Assembly: GCA_014526335.1 (NCBI GenBank)
Contig: JACTAT010000026.1
Coordinates: 1,683,565-1,747,564, forward strand
Source of the DNA: Chrysaora quinquecirrha
Taxonomy: Eukaryota > Cnidaria > Scyphozoa > Semaeostomeae > Pelagiidae
Length of the DNA: 64,000 nt
Reading direction: 5' to 3'
The translations under genes and the position numbers were made by a program. Positions 43,850-57,000 of the stretch are shown here, one piece after another. The stretch's first letter is position 1, and each line of letters opens with the position of its first letter. The notes beneath the pieces are model-generated. The model saw only the letters and a list, made by a program, of their open reading frames with translations. It searched no databases and had not been told where the DNA came from.

Positions 43850-45088
43850 TTAGCTGTCCCGAAACTTGAATTTAGACTTGGAAATTTGGCTTTTAATTTC
43901 TTTAACTTTCCATTCATACTTGTTACAGATTTTCTCAACACTCCAAAAATCTTTCAAATCGTTATAAACATTGTCTCTCATGGTAGGATCATGCAGTGTT
44001 TGACATATCTCACAAAAACTGTCCACTCCATTGGTTACTTTATACTCAAATCTCCATTTAAAATACTCATTGTAGGCAGTGTCATTGCTGTCCAGATACC
44101 TCAAATGCTTTGCTAAATTCTCTATACTGTCAAAACCATTAACATCAATATAAGATCCAGGTATAACTTTAGTTCTCTTATCAATTGCACCCATCGTGAC
44201 AGGAATTAGCCCATATTTCAAGCCTTTATCCCAATATTTTTCAGTCACATAATCCTCACAGAAGCAATTCTCAAATGCTAAATAAAATTTGTATTGTTTT
44301 ATTTCATCTTCACATTGTGTCCCCCAATCACTACAGCGACCCATGTTGTTCTTGAATCTGCTTCCACAAGTTCCATAAACATGAACATCAATATATTTTG
44401 ACAGTTCCAAAGCATATTCATCCCTTAGAAGTCCACAATGGCTCACAACCCAAGCGACTCTTCCAGTTTTACCTTCTGCAAAATTCTTTGCCTTTTTCAA
44501 TCCATTACTCGACCATTTCAGTTTCTCGTATGTAAAGTATGGCACATAAATTTCAGATTTCTGCATGTAAGTCATCGTCCAATTAAACAGTCCATTATAT
44601 GGCTCAAGATTTATGGTATAAATTGGGCTTTCATGCATAAATAAAATCCATTTCTGCTGTTTTGGTCTCATATTTGACAACCTTCTCAGGCATTGCGGCT
44701 TATTTATATCGACACCATGAAAAACGACTGCATCAGCAACCCCAAATGCGTTCTTATCATAAGTGAAATAACAATTTTTAACTTTGCATTTTTTCTCATA
44801 AGTGTATCGGTGGAGATCTTCCTCATGATTTTTCCACCACCAAGGATGAAAAAACAATCCAGTGTATAGTAACACAATTTTTGTATTTGTATTAAGATTT
44901 TTGCTCTTTTTGAAGGTCCTTTTAGCTTTTCCACCATTCCGTATGTTCAAAAATGGAAGACTGCAGTGTACTGGGTTTTGCGTATTGTCTCCCAGTCCCG
45001 GGCTTGTTGAGTTTTGAGACGTTCCCCAACTTTGCATTAGAAAATATGATAATGAACAAATCATTACAAAAAGCAGAAAATACCTCAA
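43850..45088 (-). CDS. Alpha-1,3-fucosyltransferase, GT10 family
   Basis: A single-exon, 412-residue Golgi type II enzyme expected to move fucose from GDP-fucose to GlcNAc or LacNAc glycans. Residues 1-18 (MRYFLLFVMICSLSYFLM) form the signal anchor, followed by a Ser/Asn-rich stem. The catalytic part has the acceptor-site region WILFMHESPIYT and the GDP-fucose motif YLAFENCFCEDYVTEKYW, then GLIPVTMGA and PGSYIDVNGFDS. ENxxCxDYVTEK is the family signature. Length is close to human FUT4-FUT7 type proteins. Acceptor specificity cannot be read from the sequence. No break is seen. It is intronless, as many animal GT10 genes are. Confidence 0.9.
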   Translation of the reverse strand: MRYFLLFVMICSLSYFLMQSWGTSQNSTSPGLGDNTQNPVHCSLPFLNIRNGGKAKRTFKKSKNLNTNTKIVLLYTGLFFHPWWWKNHEEDLHRYTYEKKCKVKNCYFTYDKNAFGVADAVVFHGVDINKPQCLRRLSNMRPKQQKWILFMHESPIYTINLEPYNGLFNWTMTYMQKSEIYVPYFTYEKLKWSSNGLKKAKNFAEGKTGRVAWVVSHCGLLRDEYALELSKYIDVHVYGTCGSRFKNNMGRCSDWGTQCEDEIKQYKFYLAFENCFCEDYVTEKYWDKGLKYGLIPVTMGAIDKRTKVIPGSYIDVNGFDSIENLAKHLRYLDSNDTAYNEYFKWRFEYKVTNGVDSFCEICQTLHDPTMRDNVYNDLKDFWSVEKICNKYEWKVKEIKSQISKSKFKFRDS

Positions 45089-45559
45089 ATTTATCCACGA
45101 GTATTGTTTTTCATGCTTTTAAGAAGTCTCCATTTTCAGAAAAATGTCACTTTGAATCGTTTCTGGAAGGAATATTGAGTGATAAAGGAATGGGAAGGAA
45201 GAAACTTGCAAGGCCTAAATAAAGTACCGGGGGACCATTATTGGGCCTAAACAAACCGTCAGGTCTTCATGTATAATGTAATTAGTAAGGGGGGTCGGCA
45301 GCAGCAACAATTAGGTACCATTCAAGAACAAAAATGCAGACAAAATCGATATTTAGCTACCAAAGAAAATTTATGTGTGGTGCTCTGTGCTGTGCCTCAG
45401 ACTCAAAACGAGGCTTGTCAGTTGTCATCACGTGGTGACGTGACGCAGACCCAATGATGATTAGCCAACGCATGCGCGAAATAGTTTTCCCCACAATTAT
45501 CTTGATTCGATGGAAGAATTCTATTAGTAGAAACAGAGGCTCTTTCACAATTGATTCGG

Positions 45560-45770
45560 TGTCATGAGTTGGAAGTGAAAGCATAGGGGTATCCATTGCG
45601 TAAGCAGGTCTGGGGACCGGATATTCCCTCCCCCCGGAGGCTGGCGGAAGACTCATGGGAGAATAGCGATTTCCTGTAACGGGAACCACCGTAAGATGCG
45701 ACGCCTCAGCCACATTGTCTCGGCATTGTGGATGCAAGTGGGGAGCATTCATCTCAGCACCGGATCAGAT
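45560..45770 (+). repeat. SINE-like repeat E, 3' part
   Basis: It shares the GGGGACCGGATATTCCCTCC core and the AACGGGAACCACCGTAAG, GTGGATGCAAGTGGGGAGC tail with the copies at 118 and 45893; the tRNA-like head is absent. Confidence 0.6.
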
Positions 45771-45892
45771 GTTTTTGTATTTTATATTGTCAACATACAA
45801 TTGGTCAGGCGACAACTGTTTGTTTCGGCGTCCCGCAAATTAAACCAAAGTTTTAAAAAAGTGCAGAAATTCATCCCCAAATTATAATGTTG

Positions 45893-46199
45893 ATAGATAG
45901 ATGAGCAAAGGGGTACCAGGAAGATCCCTGTATTTATGAGATAGATGAGCAAATGTTCAACCTGCTGTAACGGAGCCTCGATGGACGGGTTGTCTATAGA
46001 TAATAGGTTCCCTGATTCGGGTGTCGCGCTAGGATCTATCCATTTATGGTTTGGGGGCCGGATATTTCCACCCCATTTGGCTGGAGGAGGATAAGAGGAA
46101 TGGCTGTAATGGCTACTACCGTAAGCCGATACAGCGCCTCAGCCACATTGTGGATGCAAGTGGGGAGTATCGTTCTATCCCGGATCAGTTTTTGTCTCA
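45893..46199 (+). repeat. SINE-like repeat E
   Basis: Head AGATGAGCAAAGGGGTACC, tRNA-like CGATGGACGGGTTGTCTA and tail up to TCCCGGATCAGTTTTTGTC match the left edge of the window. A short deletion removes the GTTCGAATCC box. The copy runs into an ATC microsatellite. Confidence 0.6.
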
Positions 46200-46221
46200 A
46201 AATTTCATCAAAATTTCATCT

Positions 46222-46353
46222 TGCATTAATCATCATCATCAACACATCAACATCATCATCATCATAATCATCATTATCACCATCATCACTACCACTATCA
46301 ACATCTTTAACATCATCGTCATCGTGATCGTAATCATCATTATCAACATTACC

Positions 46354-46385
<32 letters not shown>

Positions 46386-46478
46386 CACCATCATCATTAT
46401 CATCACGACCACAATCAACATCTTTAACATCATCGTCAGCGTGATCATAATCATAATAATGATCGACATAATTGTCAA
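46222..46478. repeat. ATC microsatellite
   Basis: About 250 bp of ATC repeats with a duplicated internal CAACATCTTTAACATC block, directly after a SINE-E tail. Confidence 0.9.
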
Positions 46479-46719
46479 ATATGTAGTATTTCAGGTTAGA
46501 ATGGCGAATAAAACACATGGAAAACTTCAATGATATCTTCAATTTCTCTTATAACATGTACATGATTATTTCAAACAAATACTGTCATCTTCAATTACAA
46601 TCACGTATTAATAATAGCTAACATAATCCAGATTAAATTAACGCTATCTCCTATCAATTATTTCATGTTAACAGTAGCTTACATTTTATTTCCATTTTGT
46701 ACAAAATCCTTATATCTTC

Positions 46720-47367
46720 ACGCTTTTTCTACAGTATAAAGAACCAATCTATAAGGCACCTACATGCAAAGGTCGAAAAGATGCAAAGAACTTATACTAC
46801 TAAACATAAAATCGCTAAGGAACTTTTCAATTTTTAATATTTTCATCACTGCAAATAATCAAGAATTGGGAAGTTGGTTCCATTCATTTGAAGTAAAAAC
46901 CCAGAAGTTTTATGTTACGAATGTATCAAATGTTTTCTTGAGCAGTTTCCAGCTTTGCTCACATACATGTGTCTCTTTATAATACTCATGGCATTTATGC
47001 ATTTAAAATTAAGGAACTACACTTTTTTTCCATAAGCAACTGGACTTTGGTCCAGCCCTCAAAAGTTGCTTAACATATCTAGTATTTCAGCCCTCACAGA
47101 ATGACTGGTACCCCCCAAACCTCTTATTTTGGCTCTTTTCTGGCTTTTCAATGTAATTGACAAGTTTGCAAGGATGTACTAGATAAGGAAAGCTATTTCA
47201 CTAAAAATTTTAACAAAATCTCAGCCCTAGTTGCTTATTGACCAGTTGCTTATCAAAAAAATGCATTAAGGAACTTTTTGAAACTAGCATTTCAGCAAAA
47301 GAGCTCCAAAATAAGGGAATTTTGGAACTAGACTTCAAGCTAGGTTCTTTATAAAATAAAAAGCGTG
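46720..47367. mobile_element. TA-target MITE carrying a nested MITE
   Basis: The ends CACGCTTTTTCTACAG and TTATAAAATAAAAAGCGTG, with TA directly after the right end, and the internal AAGAACTTATACTACTAAA and AAGGAACT blocks match the 405-bp elements at 57261 and 62187. The extra length comes from an insertion at 47032-47253. Confidence 0.65.
47032..47253. mobile_element. 222-bp MITE nested in another MITE
   Basis: ATAAGCAACTGG at the left and CCAGTTGCTTAT at the right are perfect inverted repeats, followed inward by CCAGCCCTC / CAGCCCTAG-like pairs. It interrupts the element at 46720-47367. Confidence 0.6.
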
Positions 47368-47776
47368 TACTGCTACCCAGAAACCTTTGCCGTCGTGCTA
47401 TTATAGTTGCAAGGGTTTCTGGCTTGCAATTCGATTTCAAAGCCTAGAAAACTAAAATAATCATCATAATCTATCGAAAAGTTAGAGAAATCGTAAAAAT
47501 GATATGTTAATAAAAACGATTACCCGATACTGAGATTAATTGGTCAGTTATTAATTGAGAGCCAGTTTTAATTCATTAAGGATGCTCTAATTAAATTCAT
47601 AATTGATACATATATATTTCTTGGTTAATTTTAAAGTAAGGTGTTACTTTCTATACACAATAATATATTTACTACACAACCCCCTGGATACAACTATAGG
47701 TGCAGTGGCGTAAAGCAAAGAAATACGAGCAGTAAGGGTGTATGGTAAGGATTGACCTGTAGAGCAGAATATCAGA

Positions 47777-47882
47777 CTCAGGCCGTGGCCAAACGATAAA
47801 ACATTGTTTGTAGGACATCTGAAATTTGCTTGTCAAGCAATTTTGGCCATGTTGGCAAAATATTGCTTGCCAAATATTTCTA
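47777..47882. mobile_element. Harbinger-like MITE fragment
   Basis: GGCCGTGGCCAAACGATAAA opens the fragment, followed by CATTGTTTGTAGGACATCTG. It lacks the right terminal repeat. Confidence 0.5.
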
Positions 47883-48097
47883 TGATATACTAGAAGTAGA
47901 CTCAAACTTAGTCTGGACGCCGGCTGGGTCATAAAGGGGTTTGAAGGAACGAAATGGAAGTAAAAGAGGGGTCAAATTGCAGTAGTAATAACAAAGCAAT
48001 AAGGGGTTTGACTTCTCTTTCCTCCTAATTCAATCGGAGGGAAGGGTATGCATAGAAACTGAATAACAGTTCGTAGGTATTACATAAAGAACTAGAC

Positions 48098-51000
48098 TTA
48101 TCTCTTTTCAAATTTCTGAAAACTTGCTCTGAGTACTATTTCCCCAGTAGGTACTTCATGTAGTAAAAGTCTCTTGTTCCAAGGTCCAGGTCCTTCTTTC
48201 AGAAGGTTTGCTATCGAGAGTTCAGTTCGCCCAAGAAAGTCTGAAACGAAAGATGGTGAATGGTAAACTAGAGGAATGTAGATGATAAAATCCAAGAGTC
48301 TATAGAATTGATAGAAGTCAGAAGTCTACAGAATTTAATGGCCTAGGCAGAACGCAGACCAGAAAGCAAAAAAGACGTATCTTGTGTCTTATCAAGGTGC
48401 AAAATGATAGGACGTCAGCTTACCATTTGGTGAGAAGAAATCTCTATCGAAAACTGTGAAACATAAAACATCTTGATCTAAATCTTTAACTGTAAATATC
48501 ATCTAGAACAAAGAAACAATGAAATTAGAAAGACATGGGCAAGACAATCGTTTTGCATAACAGAGAGTTACTGTAAGGCTACCAACAATTGAGGTTTGTT
48601 TTACAAGCAATGTTTGATCGTTTTGCCACGTCAGAAAACAGAATTGGCTTGGCAAGGGTTTTGACAAGCGTCAAGAAAATAGAATGCTTGTCTCGAGCAG
48701 AAAATGCTTCACGAACAATGTTTTGCGGCGTGGCCTAACGTTCATTGATTGATAAGCAAATGTTTAACAAACAATGTTTGAGAGTTTGGCTAGGGCTTAA
48801 TGACAATATGATAAAAAACAATGAGTAAAAACCATTACATTAAAACTCTCGTTTATCAAAAGATGGAGCCCCAGTTAAGATAGCGTCACAGCAAGGGTCG
48901 AGGTCTTGTCACCTCTTAGATCCTAGCAACTTGCGCTGAATACACCATATCACCGTCACTTTCACTGTGGGAAACAATGGGGTCCTCTGTCCAGTATCCA
49001 GCTGAAAGGTTAGGACTTCATGTGCGGTGTTTTCTGAATTGTAATTTCAATGAGGAAGACATTACCTGTGAGTTCCATTTCGGATTGAGTGTCTTAGCGA
49101 TGACTTTGGTTTTATGTTCCTGAGACCCCATGCTGACTTCACAATAAGGGTCGCTTGTACCAGTAGGATCAGATGCTTTTAGATCACATCCTTCTATCAG
49201 CAGCAATGTCAGGCGTCCTACGCCTTGGCCAAGCACAGAACGAGCTAAAAGGAATTTTAGGATGATGAGACGAGGGGCAATTCAGTAGAAATTTCTATTG
49301 AAACAAAAGGATTTACAAGGGGTTTCTATGAAAGGGTGTACAAGATTGCAAGGAGTGAATTGCCACTCGCAATGAGAGTTAAAATTACGCAGAAAAGAGC
49401 ATACAGCTGAAGAGCTAATTACAGCTTTTCAGCCTATTATTTTTCTTTGAGCAGTGGAACATTTCAAAATTGTTAGAAAAAGAGGAAACATTTGGACATA
49501 GCTTTTTCTTTCCGACACTCCGCAGATTATAAACGTCAGAAACAGACAGAAACAATTAATCAAGGCAACACTTTTTATACGACGATGCGGATCGAAATTC
49601 TCCAATCAGTCAAGGAAGCCGAATTGGCGTTATATTTTAAACACCAATTAGCTTGCAGGATACAGCGGGAAGACCAGTAAAATTAAGTAAAGATTCCAAA
49701 TGAAAACGAACTCTTTCTGTCTACACAAAACCAAAAGCCTGGTTCGTAAGTAAGCAAGTCTGAATTGAAAAAGGTTTATCTGCATATTCACCTCTATGAG
49801 CTCTTTTCCTTTGAAATCGTTCTGTTTCAATAAAGTGCTCCGAAGCTTTTTGTAATTTACTAACCCAAGCATTTCTAAAAACAAATAACGGAAACATTAG
49901 GTAGCTGGACCAAAAGCGGTTTTACAGAATAACAATGGAAGCTAAATCTGGATGCCTACAAGATGAAGGTGAAATGGTGTTTTTAGCGGCAGTCACTAGG
50001 ATCTCAGTAGTAGGATAATGAGACCTCGACCCTGGCTATGAGGCTACCGTAGCTGAGGCTCGAACCCCGATTAAGCTGAGCTACTGACACCATGAGCCAG
50101 CTGGCTTAGGCCATGACCCTAGAGCGCCTACAGCGACGAAGACTAAATGAATTCTGTGGTGTTAGAAGGTGCTGTGGCGTCATGGTTTAATTCTGCTTGC
50201 ACATTGTGTCAGGATGTTGATGCTGGTATGGAATCCTATAGCATTTTTCGTCGCCTCTCACCTAACTCGCTTTTATCGTATGGATTTTAGTTTGAACGGT
50301 TAGCTATCTAGTTGAAGGTGCTGTGGCGTCACTGTTTAATCCAGTTTCTTTGTGATGTCAAAAGCTTTAGCGAGGTCAGGGTTCAAGCCCAAGCCACGGT
50401 AGCGTCACAGCCAGGGTCGAGGTCTCGTTGGTTCATCTTTTTCTGCGATCCTAGTGAAAGCGCTAAATACACCATACACTTTCACAGATTCTTAGGTCGA
50501 AGCACAAAACCTAACAAAGTTACCTTTCATTCTTCGTTTCTGTTCTGAACAAATAAATTCGATCGATGTGTGATAGAGAGAATAGTGTGTCGTTTACTGC
50601 AAAGAAAGAAATGGTTTTCTAAGAAAAAGTGAGTCGTATCTGAGGGCAGACTTCTGGCTAGGCAGCTTTGTCATTGTATCGGAATGACAAGAGCGACGTT
50701 TTGCTACAAAATATTAAATTGACGTCAATTGAAAGGTGCGATAAAATAAGTTATACCTTCTGGGTCGTTTGGCATTTTTACTACAATTTCGTTGAGAAAG
50801 ATTGGCTACAAAAAAATAATACGGAGAAAGGAATAAATATCTAGTTTATCGCATTATTTGACTTGTAACATGAAAATCAAGTAAGAACTCTAGGAAAGCG
50901 TTCTGAAAGCTTTGATGGAAAGTAGTCTTTGGCGCCTGATAAACGGGGGGTTAGATGTTTCCCAAAATCTATTAAACGGGGGGCTCTAATAAACTCGAAG

Positions 51001-54000
51001 GGGTGGGAAATTTGACAATCCAGTTGACAAACGAGACATAGTACTGATCAAAGTTTTGGCCAACTAAGACATTGTTTTGCCATCGTGGAAACGTGTAGTA
51101 GCTAAGGTAATCTTCTCAAAAGGAAATCTTAAGTCAATTGAAAATCCGGAACAACAATATAAGGGGTTCTAATATGCTCACGGGTGGGAAGATTTAGAGA
51201 AATTCAGTTTTGGTATTAAAGAGTAGGCAGTAAAGTAAATAAAAAAATGAAAAATTATAGGTACCTTTTTGTAAATAGTTAAAGACGCTTCGCCTTCAGG
51301 ATTGTCTTTGAAGATATTCGTAATTGTTCTTGCGATAGGATTTGTGCCTTGCTGACGACAGAGGAGTAAGAAGTCGTTGAATAGGAATGCACGAAGTTCT
51401 TTGTTGCTTTTGTGCTAAAAGAAAAGTCAAGGTGTCAGACGGGAACGAAAAGACTTAGAGTTTGAGCCAACTCGGTCTGAAAAAAGCAAATAGCTTGCAG
51501 TTTAACCTGATCTTCTCACAAGACAAATTGGCCCAACAATATGGTAGCAAGCACGTTATATTATTAGTTAATGCAGATAGGGATAGACGCATTTTCCATA
51601 AGGAATATCGCCTAAGGCTCAGTATTTAAACTTCCTTAGCTGACGGCCAAATTTGAGTACTCGAAAATTCCTTTACATTTCCTTACTGACCAAATTAAAC
51701 TATGTTAAAAATGAACGATCGCAATCATTTTTATTATCATTATTAGCATATATTGGACCTTTTAGCAGCGTTTTGTTCCGTTAAATCCACAGTGAAATGC
51801 AAAAATAAGCTTAATAATAAATGTTAATACCTTATACAGCGTAGAATGATGGAGATATTTCCGTTGTCCAAGACAATTTGTTTGTGAATTAAAGACCAGT
51901 TTCTGCAAAATCAAAAGAAGTGCTTAAAAGAATACCTTGGTTATGGATCTAGTCTTACTCGGTACAATTTTCTCTGCGACTTGCCCAAAGTGCTGGCCAA
52001 CTACCTCGTGCGACATATTATTTCTGCAATATGCGACGCCAATTTTTCGCTCTCACAACAATTACCAGAAATACAACTTATTTCTACTTTCCAAAACAAC
52101 TGCAAGTATTTCAAGAGTCATTGCGCCGTTAATGCTCAACTAACATTGCAATCCTTAATGCAAGCCTACCTCGAAAATACTTTTCGATATCTCGTGTAAC
52201 ATGTTATCTCTGCAACATGCGATGCTAATTGTTCACTCTCACAACAACTGCATGAAATACAACTTATTTCTACCTTCCGCAACGACTGCAAGTTTTTCAA
52301 GACGTATTGCATCGTGCAAAGTGTTGTCTTTAACTAACATTGCAATCCTGAAGAAAACGCAATCACGGCGAAAAAAAAGCTAAAAGATCTCGCCAAAACA
52401 AAATGATTAACAGGCCATACCTCTCCTAGACCCTCGAGATTCACATGACTCTGCAACCATTCCAGTCGATTTGCACTTTCCACCATCCTTATACTCTCAT
52501 TGATCTGCGAGAAAGAGTTGAAAGATAGGGTAAATTCGCCTGCGTGCAGCCTCAAAATAGCTTCAAACTCTTGTCTTTCTGTTAGAAGAGTTTGAGGCTG
52601 CATGCAGGCTCGGGCAAATAGTTCAAACAGAGCAGGTTAAAAGGCGAAGCGACAGTCAAAATAATGATTTGCTACTCTCCATTCAAGAAACTAATATCTG
52701 TAATTATGCAGACGATACCACCATTTATGCAAGCGATAAGAATTTGGATAACGTAATCATGAGATTAGAGAATGATTCCACGATATTTATTCAATGGTTT
52801 GAAGATAACTTTATGAAATTAAATACAGAAAAATGTCACTTTATGGTACTAGGGAAAAGCGCTAATCAAACAATTACAGTCAGTGTAGGTGACAGCATTA
52901 TTGAAAATAAAGACGAGGAAAAGTTGCTCGGAGTAATAATCGATCACAAACTAACTTATGAGACGCATATTAATAAGCTATGTAAGAAGGCTGGAAACAA
53001 GCTTTTTGCACTCTCCCGTCTTTCTGCATACATGGATTCCAACAAGCTGCGAATTTTAATGAGAGCCTTCGTAATGAGCCAGTTTCAATACTGTCCACTG
53101 GCTTGGATGTTCCATAGCAAGCATTTAAATTCTAAAATTAATAAAATACATGAAAGGGCCTTAAGAATTGCTTATAAGGATTTTGTTTCTAGTTTTGAAT
53201 GTTTATTAGAAAGGGATAATTCAGTCACTATACATGCCAAGAATTTACAAACTCTAATGACTGAAATGTTCAAAACACACAAAAATATAAACCCCACATT
53301 CATTAAAGAGATCTTTAGGGAGCGAGAAAATATGTATAGCCTTAGAAATAATAATGAATTCGAAATACCTAGGATAAAAACTGTAATTTTGGGTCCGAGA
53401 CTATTAGATACAGAGGACCTCAACTTTGGCTCTCCTTCCTCGAGATACTAGAAATGCTGAATCAATTCGAGATTTCAGATCCAGAATAAAAATTGGAATG
53501 GAGAGGAATGCTTCTGCAAAATATGTCGGCCTTTCATCCAAAATCTTGGGTTCTTATAGAATGATTATGTTTCATGTTTTTATCAATAAGTTTTGATCGA
53601 TTTTATGACATTTTATCAAATTTTAAGCTATAAATTTTATCACATGTATATAAGTTTTAAAGGATTTTGTCTAGTATTTTAGATCAGTATTTTTTAAATA
53701 GTTGGCGTAAATTAGCTATAACTTTTAATTAATGTCTTCAGCTATGTAAAGCCAACTTAAAATAAATTTATTATATTATATTATATTATTATCCCAGATG
53801 AGACAAGGCTCCTTGAAAGGGCGATATGAAACAGAGGACAGTTAAAGAATGCTGGTTAAAAAGATGCAAACCTGAGAACAAAGTTCCTCTATCTTTTCCA
53901 ATGCTTGCTCTAAATTTTGTCTATCATGATGGCTTTCTGGCGTGTGTTTTATAATCTAAAGAAGTAAGAGAACATAATAATATCCTTTTACCTAACTTAA

Positions 54001-57000
54001 AGGTGCTAGGCCAAAAAAGGGAACATAAACTTTTTTTTTCTTTTTTAAAGAGAAAGCTCCTTGTGGCTTTAAGCAACGAGAAACACATTTACAATTCATC
54101 TCTCTGAAAGGCAACATTTTATCATCTGGTCAGAGGAATGCAATAAAACAAAAGACAACATGCACTTGAAGTAGAAGTAACGTGCTTTTATAAAGTCGAT
54201 ATAAATTTCCATCCCCCAGAGACCCTTCCCAGTTGAATTGGAAATGCGGAGAGTATTCACAAATTCCCCGTATGTTAGTTCCAATCTATCGACAGGCAAT
54301 GATTCACTCGGTTGCTGTTTTTCTCCATCTGTGAGCAATGAGAAATTCCATGGTACATTTGGAAAATCTTTCACAAGACACGCAAAAGCCCTCGCAAATT
54401 CACATTGGAAGTAAAAACAGCTGAGAAATGTGATAAGTCTTAAATACCTGTTTAACTATAAGAGGATATTTTGTAATTCTTTGCAATGGTTTTAGAAGAT
54501 AACTACTCAAGGGAAGATTCTGTCGAAGTCGTCTGTCTCCAGCACATTTCTGCAATTTGATAAGAAAACAGTTAATACAAAAGTTGCTGCGAAACGTTTT
54601 AATAATAAAACAAATATAGATTTGAGAAGTGAAACAATTCTTCAGGGTAACTTATACTACAAGAGTATTTTTTGACATGGCAAGGGTAAAAATAAATACG
54701 CGTACCAGAATATGGGCATGGCCCAAACCCGGACCATTTACGAGGTAGTTGAAGCACGGTTAAAAGTGGTACGGGTACCAGAAATAATACAACGGTTCGG
54801 ACTAAAGCTGTAGTGTTAATGTTGCTAAAGGTCCCGGCCTAACAATCAAAACATGTTCAATGAGACATGCTAAACTTGCTTCTGTAACAAAGGCTTTGAA
54901 TTTTAGGCCATGTCACAAAACATTACTAAAAAATGTTTGTGCTACTACAAGCAACGTGTGCTGAACCAATTTGGCATATTATTACTTGAAAAACGCCGTA
55001 GTATATTTGTTGCTTTGGGAGGAGGGAACCATGACGGGGGGTGTTGACGTACCAATGAACAGGGTCTGGTTTCTGACGCTCTTAAGGTAAGGAACGCTTG
55101 GTCAACTTGGTGTCTGCTGTAAATAAGATAAATGAATATGGTAGTTCGCAAATTGCAGGAAATTGTTCTTACTTTTTCGAATTGTTTAAAATCAGGATCA
55201 TTTTCAACTTTATGTTGAAGAAGTTTGCAAGCTTTTAACTGACAACTGCAGAATCGAATGTATGGAGTAAACCTTGGAATCTGGAAATAAAGATACAATT
55301 ATAATCAAGTTTAAATTAGATGCTACAAAATAATAACGAAAATATGGGTGTAAGCTTAAAAAATAGACTTGTCCCAAGTCCCTAACATTCGCTCACATTG
55401 AATTGAATTGATGTTGTTGTTGTTCGCTTCAGTTAGTTTGAGCGTCCAGCCATTCAATTCAATAGCGATAACTACGACTCAGGTAATAAGTCTAGTTAAA
55501 AAAGCACAACAATCTTCAACGCGTACAAAACTTAAAAATTCACCTGTTCGACTAGAATATCACCAATTGCTTCAATCTTGTTATTGTCGGACATAGTTTT
55601 ACGGACCAAGAGTGCTCTAAACGAAAAACCAATTCTTTAATAACTATGCAAAGTTTTACAACATAAAATGCTTAACATAAAGAAAAATAACAGTAATAGT
55701 TTAGAGAAATGAAGGCTCTGTTTTGGTATACTTATTTTCGTTCACGAAAACTAGATATAAAAGGCTATTATATTAGACAAAATATTTGGAGCACAGTCAT
55801 TTTTCAAAGGACTTAGGCCCTGGCCAAACGATCAATCACTGTTGGTCCAACATTTCAAATTTGCTTTACAGCAAATGTTTGACCGTTTGGCCACGTCCAA
55901 AAACATTGCTATCCAACATTGATGTTATTGCTAATAATGCACAAGCACGAACGCCTTGTCACCAAGAAAAGGTGGTGCAATGTTGCAAATTGTTGCAATT
56001 TATCAAAAACAAAAGAAATGTTTGACAAGCAATGTTGGAAAGGCGGCCAAACGATCAAACATTGCTTGACAAGCAAAAATAAGCAAACAAAATTTGTGGC
56101 GTGATGGTTTTTGAAAAATTTCAAAAACATTTTTTGCTTGACGCACGCAAAAAATGTTGGACGAGCAACGTTTTTAGACCTGGCCAAACGGTCAAGCATT
56201 TTGCTTGACAAGCAAATTTCAAATGTTGAATCAACAATGTTTGATCGTTTGGCCAGGGCCTTAGGCCTATTCTAGCAATTTCATATTTCAATAGCTCTAA
56301 GGCTCTCCCGCCCCGTAACCCGAAAAAAATGTTAGTGGAAAAGCAAGCAACTTGTTCTCGATATACTACTGTAGCAGGGGATAAGGGGGAATCCATGGAT
56401 TATAGCAAAACTATTTAGCCTGTTCCAATATATTTTGTCCTAGATTGTAGTACTAGGAAGGTTACCTTAAAGGTACTGTGGCGTCGTGGCCTAATCCAGC
56501 TGGCTCGTGGTGTCAGAAGCTCAGCGAGGTCGGTGTTCGAGCCCAAGCGACGGCAGCGTCACAGCCAGGGTTGAGGTCTCAATTAGTTAACCTAGTACCG
56601 AGATCCTAGCGACTGGCACTAAATACACCAATTCACCTTCACCACCCAACCTAGTAATCTTTCAGTACAGGAACTCTGCGGTTAAGAAACTTTCATGAGC
56701 TTTCAAGCAACGAAAAAACCCAACCTTCTGCTAAGACCCCCGGCTAGCTTCAAAACACAAATGCTATCTACTAATGACAGCAGCCAAAAAGAACGGGGTT
56801 GATACAAAGTAAAATTACTCACTTTAGCAGTTTAGTGTTGCACATGATAATCTCTCTCCAATTAACAAACACAGTGTTTAATTCTTGTTCGTTCAATATA
56901 TGTGCTTCAGCCATAGGGTTGTAAAATATCTGTGGGTAAAAATAAGAGTTCTTAGAACTTTTGGATATTACATGATGGGTGGGTTTTACGTGCCTGTAGT

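Larger units (their letters stand above)
45089..48097. other. Repeat-filled interval between the fucosyltransferase and intersectin
   Basis: It contains two SINE-E copies, an ATC array, a TA-target MITE that carries another MITE, and a Harbinger-like fragment (47777-47882). No conserved frame is seen. Both neighbours are on the minus strand, so the fucosyltransferase promoter and the intersectin 3' end fall here. Confidence 0.55.

Noticed and set aside
43886..44644. Plus-strand frames of 76 and 68 codons
   Set aside because: They are antisense to the fucosyltransferase and show no independent features.
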